Shown here piece by piece: positions 8,862-18,157 of a stretch of 64,000 nucleotides of DNA. The notes below the pieces were generated by a model, which made no database searches, had not been told where the DNA came from, and saw only the letters and a list, made by a program, of their open reading frames with translations. The translations under genes and the position numbers were made by a program. Location of the stretch: the NCBI GenBank assembly GCA_039030395.1, contig JBCCEF010000001.1, positions 304,258-368,257 on the forward strand, written 5' to 3'. Positions within the stretch are counted from its first letter, which is position 1; each line of letters begins with the position of its first letter. The stretch comes from Acidobacteriota bacterium. GTDB taxonomy: Bacteria; Acidobacteriota; Thermoanaerobaculia; Multivoradales; JBCCEF01.

Positions 8862-10961
8862 ATGAACCCGAATGCAACCTCCCCGAGCCGCCTCCACGCC
8901 TTCGACGCGGCGCGCGGCTTCGCTCTGCTGCTCGGCGTCGCCTTCCACGCGGCGCTCAGCTTCCTACCGAGTGTTCCGCCGGGAATCTGGGCGATGAGCG
9001 ACCTCTCGACGAGCGCCTTCCTGAAGGATGCCGCCTACGTGTCGCACGTCTTCCGGATGCCGCTCTTCTTCTTCATCGCCGGCTTCTTCGCGCGCCTGCT
9101 GTACCGCAAGCGGGGAGCGCGCGGCTTTTGGTCGAACCGGGCAAGCCGCATCCTTCTGCCGCTGGTCATCGGCTGGCTAGTGCTCTTCCCTCTGATCGCG
9201 TGGGTGTGGACGGTGGGCCTCGACAAGGTCTTCGCCGGAGCCCCGCCGGCGATGCCCGAGCTACCGAAGGAGCCGGGAGCCTTCCCCTTGACCCACCTGT
9301 GGTTCCTGTACCAGCTACTCTTTCTCTATGCCGGCTTTCTGGCGGCACGCGCCGTCGTCGCCCGCCTCGACCGGCGCGAGATCTTCCGCTCGGCAGTAGA
9401 CCGCCTGGTGACGGCATCGCTCTCTTGGCCGCTGGCGGTCCTGCTCCTTGGCACACCGGTCGTCCTCGTCCTGCTGCGTTTGCCGATCTGGTTCTACTGG
9501 CAGGGGATCCCGACGCCGGATCGCTCGCTGATCCCGCAGTTGCCGGCAACGGTCGGCTTCGGAACCGCCTTCGCCTTCGGCTGGCTGGTCCACCGGGCAC
9601 CGCAAGCGCTCACCGCTCTGGGGCGACGCTGGCACATCCACCTGGCGCTGGGGATCGCCGCCACGACGTGGTGCCTCCACGTCATGGACGGCAACGCCAT
9701 GGGCGAACCCGGCGGACTGCGGACGGCTACGACCTTCGCCTACGGAGTCGCCAACTGGGGTTGGGTGCTCGGACTCATCGGCGCCAGCCTGCGCTTCCTG
9801 TCGACCGAGAGCCGGGCGCGCCGGTATGTCGCCGACGCGTCGTACTGGATTTACCTCGCGCATCTGCCGCTGGTGGCGGCGCTGCAGGTCTGGGTGGGCC
9901 ACTGGCCCCTGCACTGGGGGGTGAAGTATCCGCTCGTCCTGACGTTAAGCCTGGCAATCCTCTTCGCCAGCTACCATCTGCTGGTGCGCCCGACGGTCAT
10001 CGGACAGCTCTTGAACGGCCGGCGAGTGCCGATCCGCAAACAGCGCCCGGTGGCCTTGCCTCCCTCGCCGGCCGGCCGCGAACCGGTCGCCCGCCTGCGC
10101 GGAGTCGTCAAGCGCTACGGCGCCGTGACCGCCCTCGACGGCGTCGATCTCGAGGTCCGCGCGGGAGAGCTCCTCGCCGTGCTCGGACCCAATGGCGCCG
10201 GCAAGACGACCGCGGTCGCCGCCTGGCTGGGTCTCATCGAGCCGGACGCCGGCGTGGCCGAACTGTTCGGCGGCCCACCGCAGGACGTCGAGCGAAGGCG
10301 GCGCCTCGGGGTTTTGCTGCAGGATGCGGATCTGGCAAAGGAGCTGCGCGTACGGGAGCACGTCGCCCTCGCGGCCAGCTACTATCCCGACCCGCTGCCG
10401 GTCGATGAGGTCCTCGCCCGCGCCGGCATCCTCGATCTCGCCCGCCGCCCCTACGGCAAGCTCTCCGGAGGCCAAAAGCGCCAGGTGCAGTTTGCGGTGG
10501 CGATCTGCGGACGCCCACAGCTTCTCTTCCTCGATGAACCGACCGTCGGCCTCGACGTGCGGGCGCGCGAGGCGCTCTGGACCACCGTGCGCGAGCTCCT
10601 GGCGGACGGTTGCGCGATCGTCTTGACCACCCACTACCTCGAAGAGGCGGAAGCCCTCGCAGACCGCGTCGCGGTGCTCGCCGAAGGCCGCGTCGTCACG
10701 GCGGGAACCGTCGACGATGTGCGCTCCCTCGTCGACCGGCGCCATGTGAGCTGCCAGACCGCCCTGACGGCGGACGAGGTCGCCACCTGGCCGGGCGTGC
10801 TCGAAATCGCGCGCGAGGGCGACCGACTGCGCTTCGTCGCCAGCGACGCCGAGTCGGTCGTCCGGCGCTTGCTCGATGGCGATCCGGATCTCCGGCGTCT
10901 CGAGGTGCGCGAGGCGGGCTTGAGCGAGGCATTTCAGAAACTGACCGAGGAGGCCGCATGA
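8862..10961 (+). CDS. Fusion protein: acyltransferase 3 (OpgC/OafA-like) membrane domain plus ABC ATPase
   Basis: The 699-residue product joins two normally separate proteins. Residues 1 to about 390 are an acyltransferase family 3 domain: it opens with RLHAFDAARGFALLLGVAFH, has ten or so membrane helices, and includes FRMPLFFFIAGFF and SYWIYLAHLPL. Residues from about 409 to 699 are an ABC ATPase with Walker A GPNGAGKTT (about 442), signature LSGGQKRQ (about 534), Walker B LLFLDEPTVGLD (about 556) and H-loop TTHYLEE. No stop or frameshift lies between them. ATG 8862 follows AGGAG at 8851. The gene overlaps the next permease by four bases. I infer that acyl modification and export of one lipid or saccharide are coupled; the substrate is unknown. 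Confidence 0.88.
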   Translation: MNPNATSPSRLHAFDAARGFALLLGVAFHAALSFLPSVPPGIWAMSDLSTSAFLKDAAYVSHVFRMPLFFFIAGFFARLLYRKRGARGFWSNRASRILLPLVIGWLVLFPLIAWVWTVGLDKVFAGAPPAMPELPKEPGAFPLTHLWFLYQLLFLYAGFLAARAVVARLDRREIFRSAVDRLVTASLSWPLAVLLLGTPVVLVLLRLPIWFYWQGIPTPDRSLIPQLPATVGFGTAFAFGWLVHRAPQALTALGRRWHIHLALGIAATTWCLHVMDGNAMGEPGGLRTATTFAYGVANWGWVLGLIGASLRFLSTESRARRYVADASYWIYLAHLPLVAALQVWVGHWPLHWGVKYPLVLTLSLAILFASYHLLVRPTVIGQLLNGRRVPIRKQRPVALPPSPAGREPVARLRGVVKRYGAVTALDGVDLEVRAGELLAVLGPNGAGKTTAVAAWLGLIEPDAGVAELFGGPPQDVERRRRLGVLLQDADLAKELRVREHVALAASYYPDPLPVDEVLARAGILDLARRPYGKLSGGQKRQVQFAVAICGRPQLLFLDEPTVGLDVRAREALWTTVRELLADGCAIVLTTHYLEEAEALADRVAVLAEGRVVTAGTVDDVRSLVDRRHVSCQTALTADEVATWPGVLEIAREGDRLRFVASDAESVVRRLLDGDPDLRRLEVREAGLSEAFQKLTEEAA

Positions 10962-11752
10962 ACACCACCATCACCTCCACGCACGCTCCCTTTGAGCTTC
11001 CGACCGGCCGGCTCGTCCGCGCCTACCTGACGGAAATCCGGTCCGAATTCCTGCGGCTGGCGCGCAATCCCGGCTATCTGGCGCCGATGATCCTGCTCCC
11101 CCTCGGGCTCTACCTCTTGTTCGCGGTGCTGATCTGGGGCGAAGCGATCGCCGAGAAACCGGAGATCGGTACCTTCCTGTTCACCGGCTTCGCGGTCCTG
11201 GCGGTGACCATGCCGGCGCTCTTCGGGATCGGTCCGGCGCTGGCCCTCGACCGCGAAACCCGCGTGGTCGCCCTGCGCCGTGCGCAGCCGGCGCCCACCG
11301 CCTCCTGGCTGGTGGCGAAGCTGGTGGTGGGCGTCGTCTTCTGTGCCTTGGCTCTCCTACCCATGCTCGTCGCCGCGGTCGTCTCGGGCAAGCTGGCCCT
11401 CGCCGGGTCCGAGATCGCGATGCTGGCCGGCGGACTGCTCGTCGGCTCACTGCCGTTCTGCGCCCTGGGTCTGCTAGTGGGGGCATTCCTCGGCGGCTCC
11501 GCGGCACCGGTGTGGGCCAATATCCTCTACCTGCCCGGCTGCTACCTTTCCGGCCTTTTCTTTCCGCTCCCGGAGTCGCTCCACTGGCAAGCGCCGTTGT
11601 GGCCCCAGTTCCACGTCAGCCAGCTCGCGATGCACGCCGCGGGCGCCGAGCAGTATCAGTTCGTGCCGCTGCAGCTTTCCCTCGCCGCCCTCATCGGCGT
11701 CACGGTTCTGGCCGGCGCGATCGCCGTCTGGCGGGTCGCCCGCAGGGGTTGA
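10958..11752 (+). CDS. ABC-2 type transporter permease
   Basis: This 264-residue protein has about six hydrophobic segments with an ALDRETRVVALRRAQPAP coupling region after the second helix, as in ABC-2 exporters such as daunorubicin-resistance permeases. ATG 10958 overlaps the fused ATPase gene by four bases (ATGA), which marks it as the membrane partner of that ATPase domain. It is the last gene of the operon; a perfect 26-bp palindrome follows at 11800. Confidence 0.87.
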   Translation: MNTTITSTHAPFELPTGRLVRAYLTEIRSEFLRLARNPGYLAPMILLPLGLYLLFAVLIWGEAIAEKPEIGTFLFTGFAVLAVTMPALFGIGPALALDRETRVVALRRAQPAPTASWLVAKLVVGVVFCALALLPMLVAAVVSGKLALAGSEIAMLAGGLLVGSLPFCALGLLVGAFLGGSAAPVWANILYLPGCYLSGLFFPLPESLHWQAPLWPQFHVSQLAMHAAGAEQYQFVPLQLSLAALIGVTVLAGAIAVWRVARRG

Positions 11753-11799
11753 GCCCCGGGGTCGACTCAGCGCGCCAGGTCGGATCCGCGGTCCTTTCC

Positions 11800-11825
11800 C
11801 GACCCCACTAGATCTAGTGGGGTCG
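11800..11825 (+). terminator. Perfect 26-bp palindrome, probable terminator of the ABC operon
   Basis: CGACCCCACTA-GATC-TAGTGGGGTCG forms an 11-bp stem closed by GATC, 48 bases after the operon's last stop and before smc. It is followed by AAGTTTCTT, a poor T tract, so it may also be a protein-binding palindrome. Confidence 0.5.
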
Positions 11826-11934
11826 AAGTTTCTTCCGCCTACAGGTTGTGGTCCCAGGCGATTCCTTGCTATCGTCTGAGAATCCTCGAAGGCGCCACGA
11901 AACGCCCGCAAATCACCGAGTAAGAGATCCCCAC

Positions 11935-14900
11935 ATGCTGAAGCTCGACCGCCTGGCCATTTCCGGCTTCAAGTCCTTTGTCGAACCGGTTTCCATTCAG
12001 TTCGCCGGCGGAATCACCGCCATCGTCGGTCCCAACGGCTGCGGCAAGTCGAACCTGGCCGACGCCGTCACCTGGGTGCTCGGCGAGCAGAGCGCCAAGA
12101 GCCTGCGCGGCGGCAAGATGGAGGACGTGATCTTCGCCGGATCGCAGCGCCGCAAGCCCCTCGGCATGGGCGAGGTGTCGCTGTCTCTCAAAGCGGATCC
12201 TTCCATCGCCGGCACCGATGACGGTCGCCTGGAGATCGGTCGCCGGGTGTTCCGCACCGGCGAGAGCCGGTATCTGCTGAACGGCAAGGTGGTGCGCCTC
12301 AAGGAGATCAAGGATCTGCTGATGGACACCGGCCTGGGCATCCGCGCCTACTCGGTGATCGAGCAGGGCAAGATCGGGATGATCCTCTCCGGCAAGCCCC
12401 AGGAACGGCGCAAGCTGCTGGAAGAGGCAGCCGGTATCACCCGCTACAAGGCCCGTCGGCGGGTAGCGGAATTGAAGCTCGAAGAGGCCCGCGGCAATCT
12501 CCTGCGGCTCGACGACATCCTCTCCGAGGTGGAGCGCTCGCTGCGCTCCTTGAAGCGCCAGGCCGGCGCCGCCCGGCGCTACCGGGAACGCGAGGCGGAG
12601 CACCGGGAGCTCCTCGGCAAAGTGCTCCTCGGGCGCTGGAGCCACCTCTCTTCCCGGCTCGCGGAGGTGGACGAGCGCATCGCCGCCGCCCAGAGCCAGG
12701 AGGCCGAGATCACCGCCGCCCTCAGCCTGGACGAAGCGAGCCTCGCCGAGGGTCGCGAAACCCTCGATCGCCTGGCTGAGGAACTGGCCGAACGCCACCA
12801 GCACCACGCCGATCTGGGCGCCACCATCGAGGGCCGGCAGCAGTACCTGACCGCCAACCGCCAGCGGCTCGAAGAACTCGGCGACCGGGCGGCCCAGAGC
12901 CGCACCCTGGCGGCGCGCCGGGGCTCTGAGATCGAGGAGAACGAAGGGCGGCTGGGGGAACTCGAAGAGCGCCGCAAGGAGCGTGTTCGCGAGCTGGGCC
13001 TAGCCTCCGAAGAAGTCGACCGCGACCAAGACCAGATCGCCGCCGCCGACCGGGCCCTCGGCGAAGCGGGAGCCCGGGTGGACGCTCTCAAGGCCGAGAT
13101 GGCGGCCGGCGCCGACCGGCAAGAGACCCTGCGGCGGCAGCTTCATCAGGCGGACATTCAGCTCGAGAAGAACAACGTCCGGCGCCACCGGCTGGATCAC
13201 GAGAGCGAAGAACAGGCAGCGGAACTGGCCCAGGCGCGCGGCGCATCGGAGCTGTCGAAAGGCCAGGTCGACAACCTCGCCGCCGAACTGGAGGGCCGGC
13301 GCCAGAAGCACGGCGAGCTGGAGCAGGCTCTCGAAACCACCCGCGGACGAGAGGCGGAAGCGGCCCGGCGGGTGACCGCCCTGGAAGAGGAGGTGCGCGA
13401 AGCGCAGCAGCGCAGCCGCCTCCTGACGGAACTTTCCCGCGCCCACGCGGAGCGGCGCAGCCGGGTGGAAGAGGCTCTTGCCCAAGCCGGCGTCGACGCG
13501 CCGGTCTTCCTCGCCGACCGGGTGGAAGTGCTCGCCGGCTGGGAGCGGAGCCTCGACTTCTACCTCGCCGGCTTGACCGACGCGGTGGTCCTCGGGGATT
13601 CCCAGAATCCGCTGGACCTGGCCAAGGCACTGTCCGATGCGGACGTCGGCACCTCCCTCATCCAGCCTTTGGCGACGAGCGACGAAGGAGCTCCGGAAGT
13701 CGACGATCCGGCAGCGCTGCTGTCGGTGCAAAAGGCCCTCGCCCTAGGGGACGACCTCACCGCCTCGCTGCCGCCGGCCTACCTGGTGGAGGCCTCCGCC
13801 GACGCGGCGCGCCTGGCCCGACAGCATCCGGGCGTCGCTTTCATCAGCCGCGACGGAGTGTGGGCGGCGAGCGGTGTGCTCAACGTGGAGAGCCGCCAGG
13901 CGGCCCCCGGCGTGCTCGAGCGGGAGCGTGAACTGGCGGACCTCGGGCAGGAGATCCCGCGCCTCGAAGGGCGCCTCGCCGACGCCCGGGGACAGCTCGC
14001 AGGGCTGGTCGAACAGCGCAGTCACCTAGCCCGCGACTTCCAGCGCCTGCAGGAGGAGATGACCCAGCAGCGCCAGGAGCTGGCGGTGGCCCAGACCCGC
14101 CACGAGGCCACCGAAGCCCGCTGCCGCCGCATCGAAGAAGCGATCGCCCTGCTCGCTGGTGAGCGCCGGGGCATCGAGGACGACGTGCGGCAAGCCCAGG
14201 AAGCGCAGTCCGCCGCCACCCGGGAACTCACCGAGGTGGAAGTCCAGCAAACCCAGGGGCAGGAGCGGCTCGACCGCCTGGTCGCCGAACGGGAGAACGC
14301 CAAAGCCGATCGGGAGAGTCTCAAAGAAGCGAGCGCCGGCCGCCGCGGCCGCCTCGATCTGCTGCGCGAGCGCCTCGAAGCGCACGACCGCGAGATGGCC
14401 CGGCTGCGCCGGGAGTTGGGCGAAGGCGAGGAGCAGATCCACCAGTGGCGCGAGGAGGCGACGCGGCTGGATGCTGCACGGCAGGAGATCCGCGCCGGTC
14501 TCGAAGCAGCCGATCGGGAACTCCAAGCGGCCCTCGAGCAGCGGACGGGCGCTCAGGAAGCGGTGCTCGCCGCCCAGACCCGCCTCGACGAACAGCGCGC
14601 CGACCTCAAAGAACTGGAAGGCGCCATCGCGGCGCGCCGGAACGAGATCGAGAAGGTGCGTGGACTGCTCGGGGAACTGCGAGTGCGCCGCGCCGGCCTG
14701 GGCCAGGAGGCGGAGCACCTGAGCGCCTCGTATCTCGAACGCTTCGAGGAAGGCCTGCCGGAAAACGCCGGCGAAGCGCCGCCCAACCTGCCGGAGATGG
14801 AAGCCGACCTCGGCCGCCTGAAGGCAACCCTCGAGCGCCTAGGACCGGTCAACCTGCTGGCGGTGGACGAGTACGCCGAGAAGGAGGAGCGCCACGGGTT

Positions 14901-15480
14901 CCTCACCCAGCAGCGGGCCGACGTGGTGGACTCCATCGAGCGCCTGAAAGAGACCATCCGGGAGATCGACGAAGCCTCCACCGAGCGCTTCACGACCACC
15001 TTCGCGGCGGTCAACGAGAGCTTCTCCCGCATCTTCACCCACCTGTTCCGCGGCGGCGAAGCGGAGATGCGCTTGCTCGACGAGGAGGACGTGCTCGAGA
15101 GCGGCATCGAGATCGTCGCCCGGCCGCCGGGCAAGCGCACCCAGAACATCATGCTGATGTCCGGCGGCGAGAAGGCCCTGACCGCCATCGCGCTGCTGTT
15201 CGCGCTGTTCCAGGCCAAACCCTCGCCGTTCTGCATTCTCGACGAGGTGGACGCCCCATTGGACGACGTCAATACCCTGCGCTTCGTCGATCTGGTGCGC
15301 GAGATGGCCGGGGAAACCCAGTTCATCGTGATCACTCACAACAAACTCACCATGGAAGCGGCCTCCACCCTTTACGGCGTGACGATGGAAGAAAAGGGCG
15401 TGTCGAAGCTCGTCGCCGTCGAGATGGACGAGGTGCAGCCGGCGACCGGCAACCAAGCGCCCGAAGCGGCCACCGCCTGA
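11935..15480 (+). CDS. smc: Chromosome segregation ATPase SMC
   Basis: The 1181-residue protein has the full SMC layout. The N-terminal ATPase half starts LKLDRLAISGFKSF and has Walker A GPNGCGKS (about residues 32-39). Two long Glu/Arg/Ala-rich coiled coils flank a hinge at about residues 520-655. The C-terminal half carries the signature LMSGGEKALTA (about 1073) and Walker B FCILDEVDAPLDD. SMC acts with ScpAB to compact and segregate chromosomes; scpA and scpB are not in this window. ATG 11935 was chosen because the family always starts with this LxLxxFKSF stretch; the frame upstream from 11848 is unrelated. Confidence 0.97.
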   Translation: MLKLDRLAISGFKSFVEPVSIQFAGGITAIVGPNGCGKSNLADAVTWVLGEQSAKSLRGGKMEDVIFAGSQRRKPLGMGEVSLSLKADPSIAGTDDGRLEIGRRVFRTGESRYLLNGKVVRLKEIKDLLMDTGLGIRAYSVIEQGKIGMILSGKPQERRKLLEEAAGITRYKARRRVAELKLEEARGNLLRLDDILSEVERSLRSLKRQAGAARRYREREAEHRELLGKVLLGRWSHLSSRLAEVDERIAAAQSQEAEITAALSLDEASLAEGRETLDRLAEELAERHQHHADLGATIEGRQQYLTANRQRLEELGDRAAQSRTLAARRGSEIEENEGRLGELEERRKERVRELGLASEEVDRDQDQIAAADRALGEAGARVDALKAEMAAGADRQETLRRQLHQADIQLEKNNVRRHRLDHESEEQAAELAQARGASELSKGQVDNLAAELEGRRQKHGELEQALETTRGREAEAARRVTALEEEVREAQQRSRLLTELSRAHAERRSRVEEALAQAGVDAPVFLADRVEVLAGWERSLDFYLAGLTDAVVLGDSQNPLDLAKALSDADVGTSLIQPLATSDEGAPEVDDPAALLSVQKALALGDDLTASLPPAYLVEASADAARLARQHPGVAFISRDGVWAASGVLNVESRQAAPGVLERERELADLGQEIPRLEGRLADARGQLAGLVEQRSHLARDFQRLQEEMTQQRQELAVAQTRHEATEARCRRIEEAIALLAGERRGIEDDVRQAQEAQSAATRELTEVEVQQTQGQERLDRLVAERENAKADRESLKEASAGRRGRLDLLRERLEAHDREMARLRRELGEGEEQIHQWREEATRLDAARQEIRAGLEAADRELQAALEQRTGAQEAVLAAQTRLDEQRADLKELEGAIAARRNEIEKVRGLLGELRVRRAGLGQEAEHLSASYLERFEEGLPENAGEAPPNLPEMEADLGRLKATLERLGPVNLLAVDEYAEKEERHGFLTQQRADVVDSIERLKETIREIDEASTERFTTTFAAVNESFSRIFTHLFRGGEAEMRLLDEEDVLESGIEIVARPPGKRTQNIMLMSGGEKALTAIALLFALFQAKPSPFCILDEVDAPLDDVNTLRFVDLVREMAGETQFIVITHNKLTMEAASTLYGVTMEEKGVSKLVAVEMDEVQPATGNQAPEAATA

Positions 15481-15499
15481 CGGCCCGAGTCGTTCTTCG

Positions 15500-16246
15500 A
15501 TGAGCGATCTGGATCGCTTCTCCGCCCCCCCCTCCCGACCTCCGCGGCCGGCAGCCCTGACGGCCGGACGAATCGACATCTGGCGGGTCGATCTCAACCC
15601 GCCAGAGAACCAAATGGCGAGCTATCGGGCACTCCTGTCGCCGGACGAAAGAATGCGGGCCGACCGTTTTCACTTCGATCGCCACCGACGGCGCTACATC
15701 GTCGGCCGTGGGGCGCTGCGGCGTTTGCTCGGGCAGTACCTCGATCAGCCGGCCGCCACCCTCTCCTTCGCCTACGGCCCGAAGGACAAGCCTTTCCTGC
15801 CGGACACCACCCTCCAGTTCAATCTCACCAACTCCCACGAACTGGCCCTGATCGCGATCACCGAAGAGGTCGAACTGGGGGTTGACGTGGAGCATCTGCG
15901 GGCCATGCCCGACGCCGAGGCGGTCGCCGAACGGCATTTTTCGGCCAGCGAGCGGCGGGCGCTGCGGTCGGTGCCGTCGGAGGCCAAGGAGCTGGCGTTC
16001 TTTCGCTGCTGGACCCGCAAAGAGGCCTACGTCAAGGCCCTGGGCGACGGCCTGTCCCTGCCCCTCGACCGCTTCGACGTCTCCCTCGAAGAGGCTCGCT
16101 TCCTCGCCCTCGATGGCGACCCGGCCAAAGCAGCCGAATGGTCGCTGTTCCACGTCAACCCCGGGCCGGGTTACGTCGGCGCCGTGGCGGTGCCGGGGCG
16201 CGGCTGGGAATTGCGCGGTTGGCGGTGGGAACCCGAAGAAGGGTAA
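15500..16246 (+). CDS. 4'-phosphopantetheinyl transferase (Sfp type)
   Basis: This 248-residue protein has the two-lobed Sfp architecture: GRGALRRLL in the first lobe, then FNLTNSHELALIAI, the Mg/CoA motif GVDVEHLR (about residue 126) and FRCWTRKEAYVKALGDGL (about 168-185). Such enzymes load the phosphopantetheine arm onto carrier proteins of polyketide, nonribosomal-peptide and fatty-acid-like pathways. It follows smc by 19 bases. A mbtH gene at 18158 and two hotdog dehydratases at 31702 also suggest carrier-protein chemistry, but no carrier protein or synthetase is in the window. Confidence 0.92.
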   Translation: MSDLDRFSAPPSRPPRPAALTAGRIDIWRVDLNPPENQMASYRALLSPDERMRADRFHFDRHRRRYIVGRGALRRLLGQYLDQPAATLSFAYGPKDKPFLPDTTLQFNLTNSHELALIAITEEVELGVDVEHLRAMPDAEAVAERHFSASERRALRSVPSEAKELAFFRCWTRKEAYVKALGDGLSLPLDRFDVSLEEARFLALDGDPAKAAEWSLFHVNPGPGYVGAVAVPGRGWELRGWRWEPEEG

Positions 16247-16364
16247 GATATATATTGAAATCTATTTAAAGGATTGCCTGCCGACCTCGCCCCTTTCATC
16301 GCCAGGGCCGGCCAAGGTCCTCGACGCTCGGGCAATAGGCTGAAAAACCAAAGGAGTCTGGAAG

Positions 16365-16826
16365 ATGAAACTCGGTGATGTACTGCGCAAAGAACGCACC
16401 AAGAAAGGCATCGAATCGGGCGCCGCCGCCGGCGCCCTGGAGGTGAGTGACGAAGAGTACAGCCGGCTCGAGGCTGGCGACACCGATGCCGAGACGGCGG
16501 GGCCGCTGCTGGCCCAGATCGCCATCGCACTGGAGACTCCGGTCTCGCGCTTGATCGCGCCGAGCGGCCGATCCGAGGACGCCAAAGCGGGCCAGTTCGG
16601 CCAACTGGTCCAGGAACACCGGGAACGGCGGGAAAAGAGCCCGGACGAAATGGCCGAGGCCCTCGGCATCGAACTGGGCGACTACCAGCAGATCGAGTCC
16701 GGAGAGTCGAATCTCGAAACCTGGGCGCCGATCTTCCTGCGCTTCGCCGAGTTGATCGAACAGCCGGTGTTCAACATCTTCTACCCCTGCGGCCTACCCT
16801 TCCAAGAACTAGACGACTATCCCTAG
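16365..16826 (+). CDS. Protein with two tandem XRE-type helix-turn-helix domains
   Basis: The 153-residue product has two similar halves. Residues 1-65 (GDVLRKERTKKGI to ETPVSRLI) and about 78-150 (GQLVQEHRERREKSPDEMAEALG to FNIFYP) each look like a Cro/C1-type DNA-binding domain. The first is degenerate at the usual recognition helix. The stop of the first unit joins the second through a short acidic linker. ATG 16365 follows AAAGGAG. The 118 bases before it include an AT-rich patch (TATATATTGAAATC, about 16250) that stands out in this GC-rich region and is the likely promoter. Its targets are unknown. Confidence 0.75.
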   Translation: MKLGDVLRKERTKKGIESGAAAGALEVSDEEYSRLEAGDTDAETAGPLLAQIAIALETPVSRLIAPSGRSEDAKAGQFGQLVQEHRERREKSPDEMAEALGIELGDYQQIESGESNLETWAPIFLRFAELIEQPVFNIFYPCGLPFQELDDYP

Positions 16827-16923
16827 GGGGGCTAGGCCGGGCCGCGCAGGCCCCCCCGACGCCAAGAAGTGTCATTCTTGGCCGGGCCGCGCAGGCGTCT
16901 CACCCCCCATCCTCGGCGGCTCT
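16827..16923 (+). repeat. Family C dispersed repeat, copy 1
   Basis: It begins immediately after the stop of the tandem-HTH gene. It contains GACGCCAAGAAGTG, an internal hairpin GCCAAGAA-gtgtca-TTCTTGGC (16861-16882), GGCCGGGCCGCG and GGCGTCTCACCCCCC. The segment from about 16858 to 16923 matches, with few changes, the minus strand at 35200-35262. Confidence 0.7.
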
Positions 16924-17113
16924 GCCGCCGCCTCGTTCGGGGGCGCCCAACCCGGTGGGCTCGCTAGCAGATCACTCCCCTCGGCGGCCACCTTGGGGGA
17001 CACGTAAATGCATGTAAGAAAACGGCCTGTCGCGGGCGCCGGAGCGCTCCACCACAGGCCGTTTGATGGTCTTCCGAGCCGATGGCCGGATCGGTGCTCG
17101 AATACCGCCCAGG

Positions 17114-17458
17114 TCAGGCCGAAGCGGACTCCGCCGCCTCGGGCTCCGCCGGCTGGATCTCGATCGGCTCGAAGTGCGGAATCTCGAAGTCGAGTTCGTC
17201 GTGGCAGAAGGCTTTCCACTCGTCCGTCAAGTCGTCGAAGATGATGTGCTCGTCGACGAAGATGCCGTCCGTCACGGTGTAGTTCTCCTGCAGATAGAGG
17301 ATGTCGTCGTCCTCCAGGGTCGAGCGCTCAATCTCCGTCTCCTTGCCGTCGACCACCTGCGTTTCCTTGCGCAGATCGTCGGTCTTTTCCTGCCAGTTCG
17401 CGAAGGCCCGGAACTGCTTCGCCAGGTAGGCCTTACAGTACTTTCCCATCTCAGCCAT
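17114..17458 (-). CDS. Conserved-looking hypothetical protein in the mbtH operon
   Basis: I do not recognise a named domain in this 114-residue soluble acidic protein. It has an aromatic, charged N-terminus (GKYCKAYLAKQFRAFANW), a middle with DDDILYLQENYTVTDGIFVDE, and a Glu/Pro/Ala-rich tail. ATG 17458 follows AGGAG with 7-base spacing and overlaps the end of the S51 peptidase gene by eight bases, so it is the third gene of the mbtH operon. Composition and coupling support a real gene; the function is unknown. Confidence 0.7.
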   Translation of the reverse strand: MAEMGKYCKAYLAKQFRAFANWQEKTDDLRKETQVVDGKETEIERSTLEDDDILYLQENYTVTDGIFVDEHIIFDDLTDEWKAFCHDELDFEIPHFEPIEIQPAEPEAAESASA

Positions 17459-18083
17459 GGTCGATCTCCTCGAATGACTTTTTATCGTCTCGTATCACTA
17501 GCTCTCGTTGACCCTCGACCGGTCGCTTCCACCGGAAGGTAGGCCCGTCGCTGAACCAACGAACTTCAGCCACTTTCTTACTCAACACTTCGAATTGGCC
17601 GTTCGCCGACACCCGCGCCGCTGCTCCGAAGGGAAGCGCCAGCGCAGGTCGGCATCGCGGGTCGGCCCGCTGGGTGGCGATGACTTCCGCCCACCCCGCC
17701 GCCTCTTCATGAGCGCCGATCCAGTAGGGCGCCAAGGCGAGCATCGAAACCGCCCGATCGGCATCCGGCCTCACCCCAAGACCTAGTTGAACGGCGCCGG
17801 CGGACACTCCCACCAGCAGGGAACCCCGCTGCCAACGACTTCGCAGGGCATCGACCCAACCGTTCGCCTCGAAGGCGCGCCAGCCGAGGAGCGGATCGCC
17901 GCCGGCCAGCAGGATCAGATCGGCTCCGGCAAACCCTTCGGCGCCATCGCCGGAGCGCATCGCCGAGCGATCCGCGTAGCCCGCCGCGGCGACCGCCTGA
18001 TCGAAAATCTCAAAGGCCGCCGGGTCGTCACCGTTTGACGCTCCGAGATACACGGCCCGGCCGCCGGACGACTCGCGCGCCAC
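17451..18083 (-). CDS. Peptidase S51 / cyanophycinase-like protein
   Basis: The product has a class I glutamine-amidotransferase-like fold with DLILLAGGDPLLGW and the nucleophile elbow GVSAGAVQL, as in dipeptidase E and cyanophycinase. The annotated start is GTG 18083, preceded by GAAGGTGG. The same frame stays open upstream to the mbtH stop and encodes PVLLLADSRFLFGEDARRW, which looks like a natural beta-strand start for this fold. The real start may therefore be a CTG at 18161 that overlaps the mbtH stop (CTGA). Cyanophycinases hydrolyse beta-Asp-Arg polymers; the substrate here is unknown. It sits between mbtH and a hypothetical gene in one operon. Confidence 0.75.
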   Translation of the reverse strand: MARESSGGRAVYLGASNGDDPAAFEIFDQAVAAAGYADRSAMRSGDGAEGFAGADLILLAGGDPLLGWRAFEANGWVDALRSRWQRGSLLVGVSAGAVQLGLGVRPDADRAVSMLALAPYWIGAHEEAAGWAEVIATQRADPRCRPALALPFGAAARVSANGQFEVLSKKVAEVRWFSDGPTFRWKRPVEGQRELVIRDDKKSFEEIDHG

Positions 18084-18157
18084 CGGGCGGAGCCACCTTC
18101 GAGCGTCCTCACCGAACAGAAACCGGCTGTCGGCGAGGAGCAGAACCGGTTGCGAAG

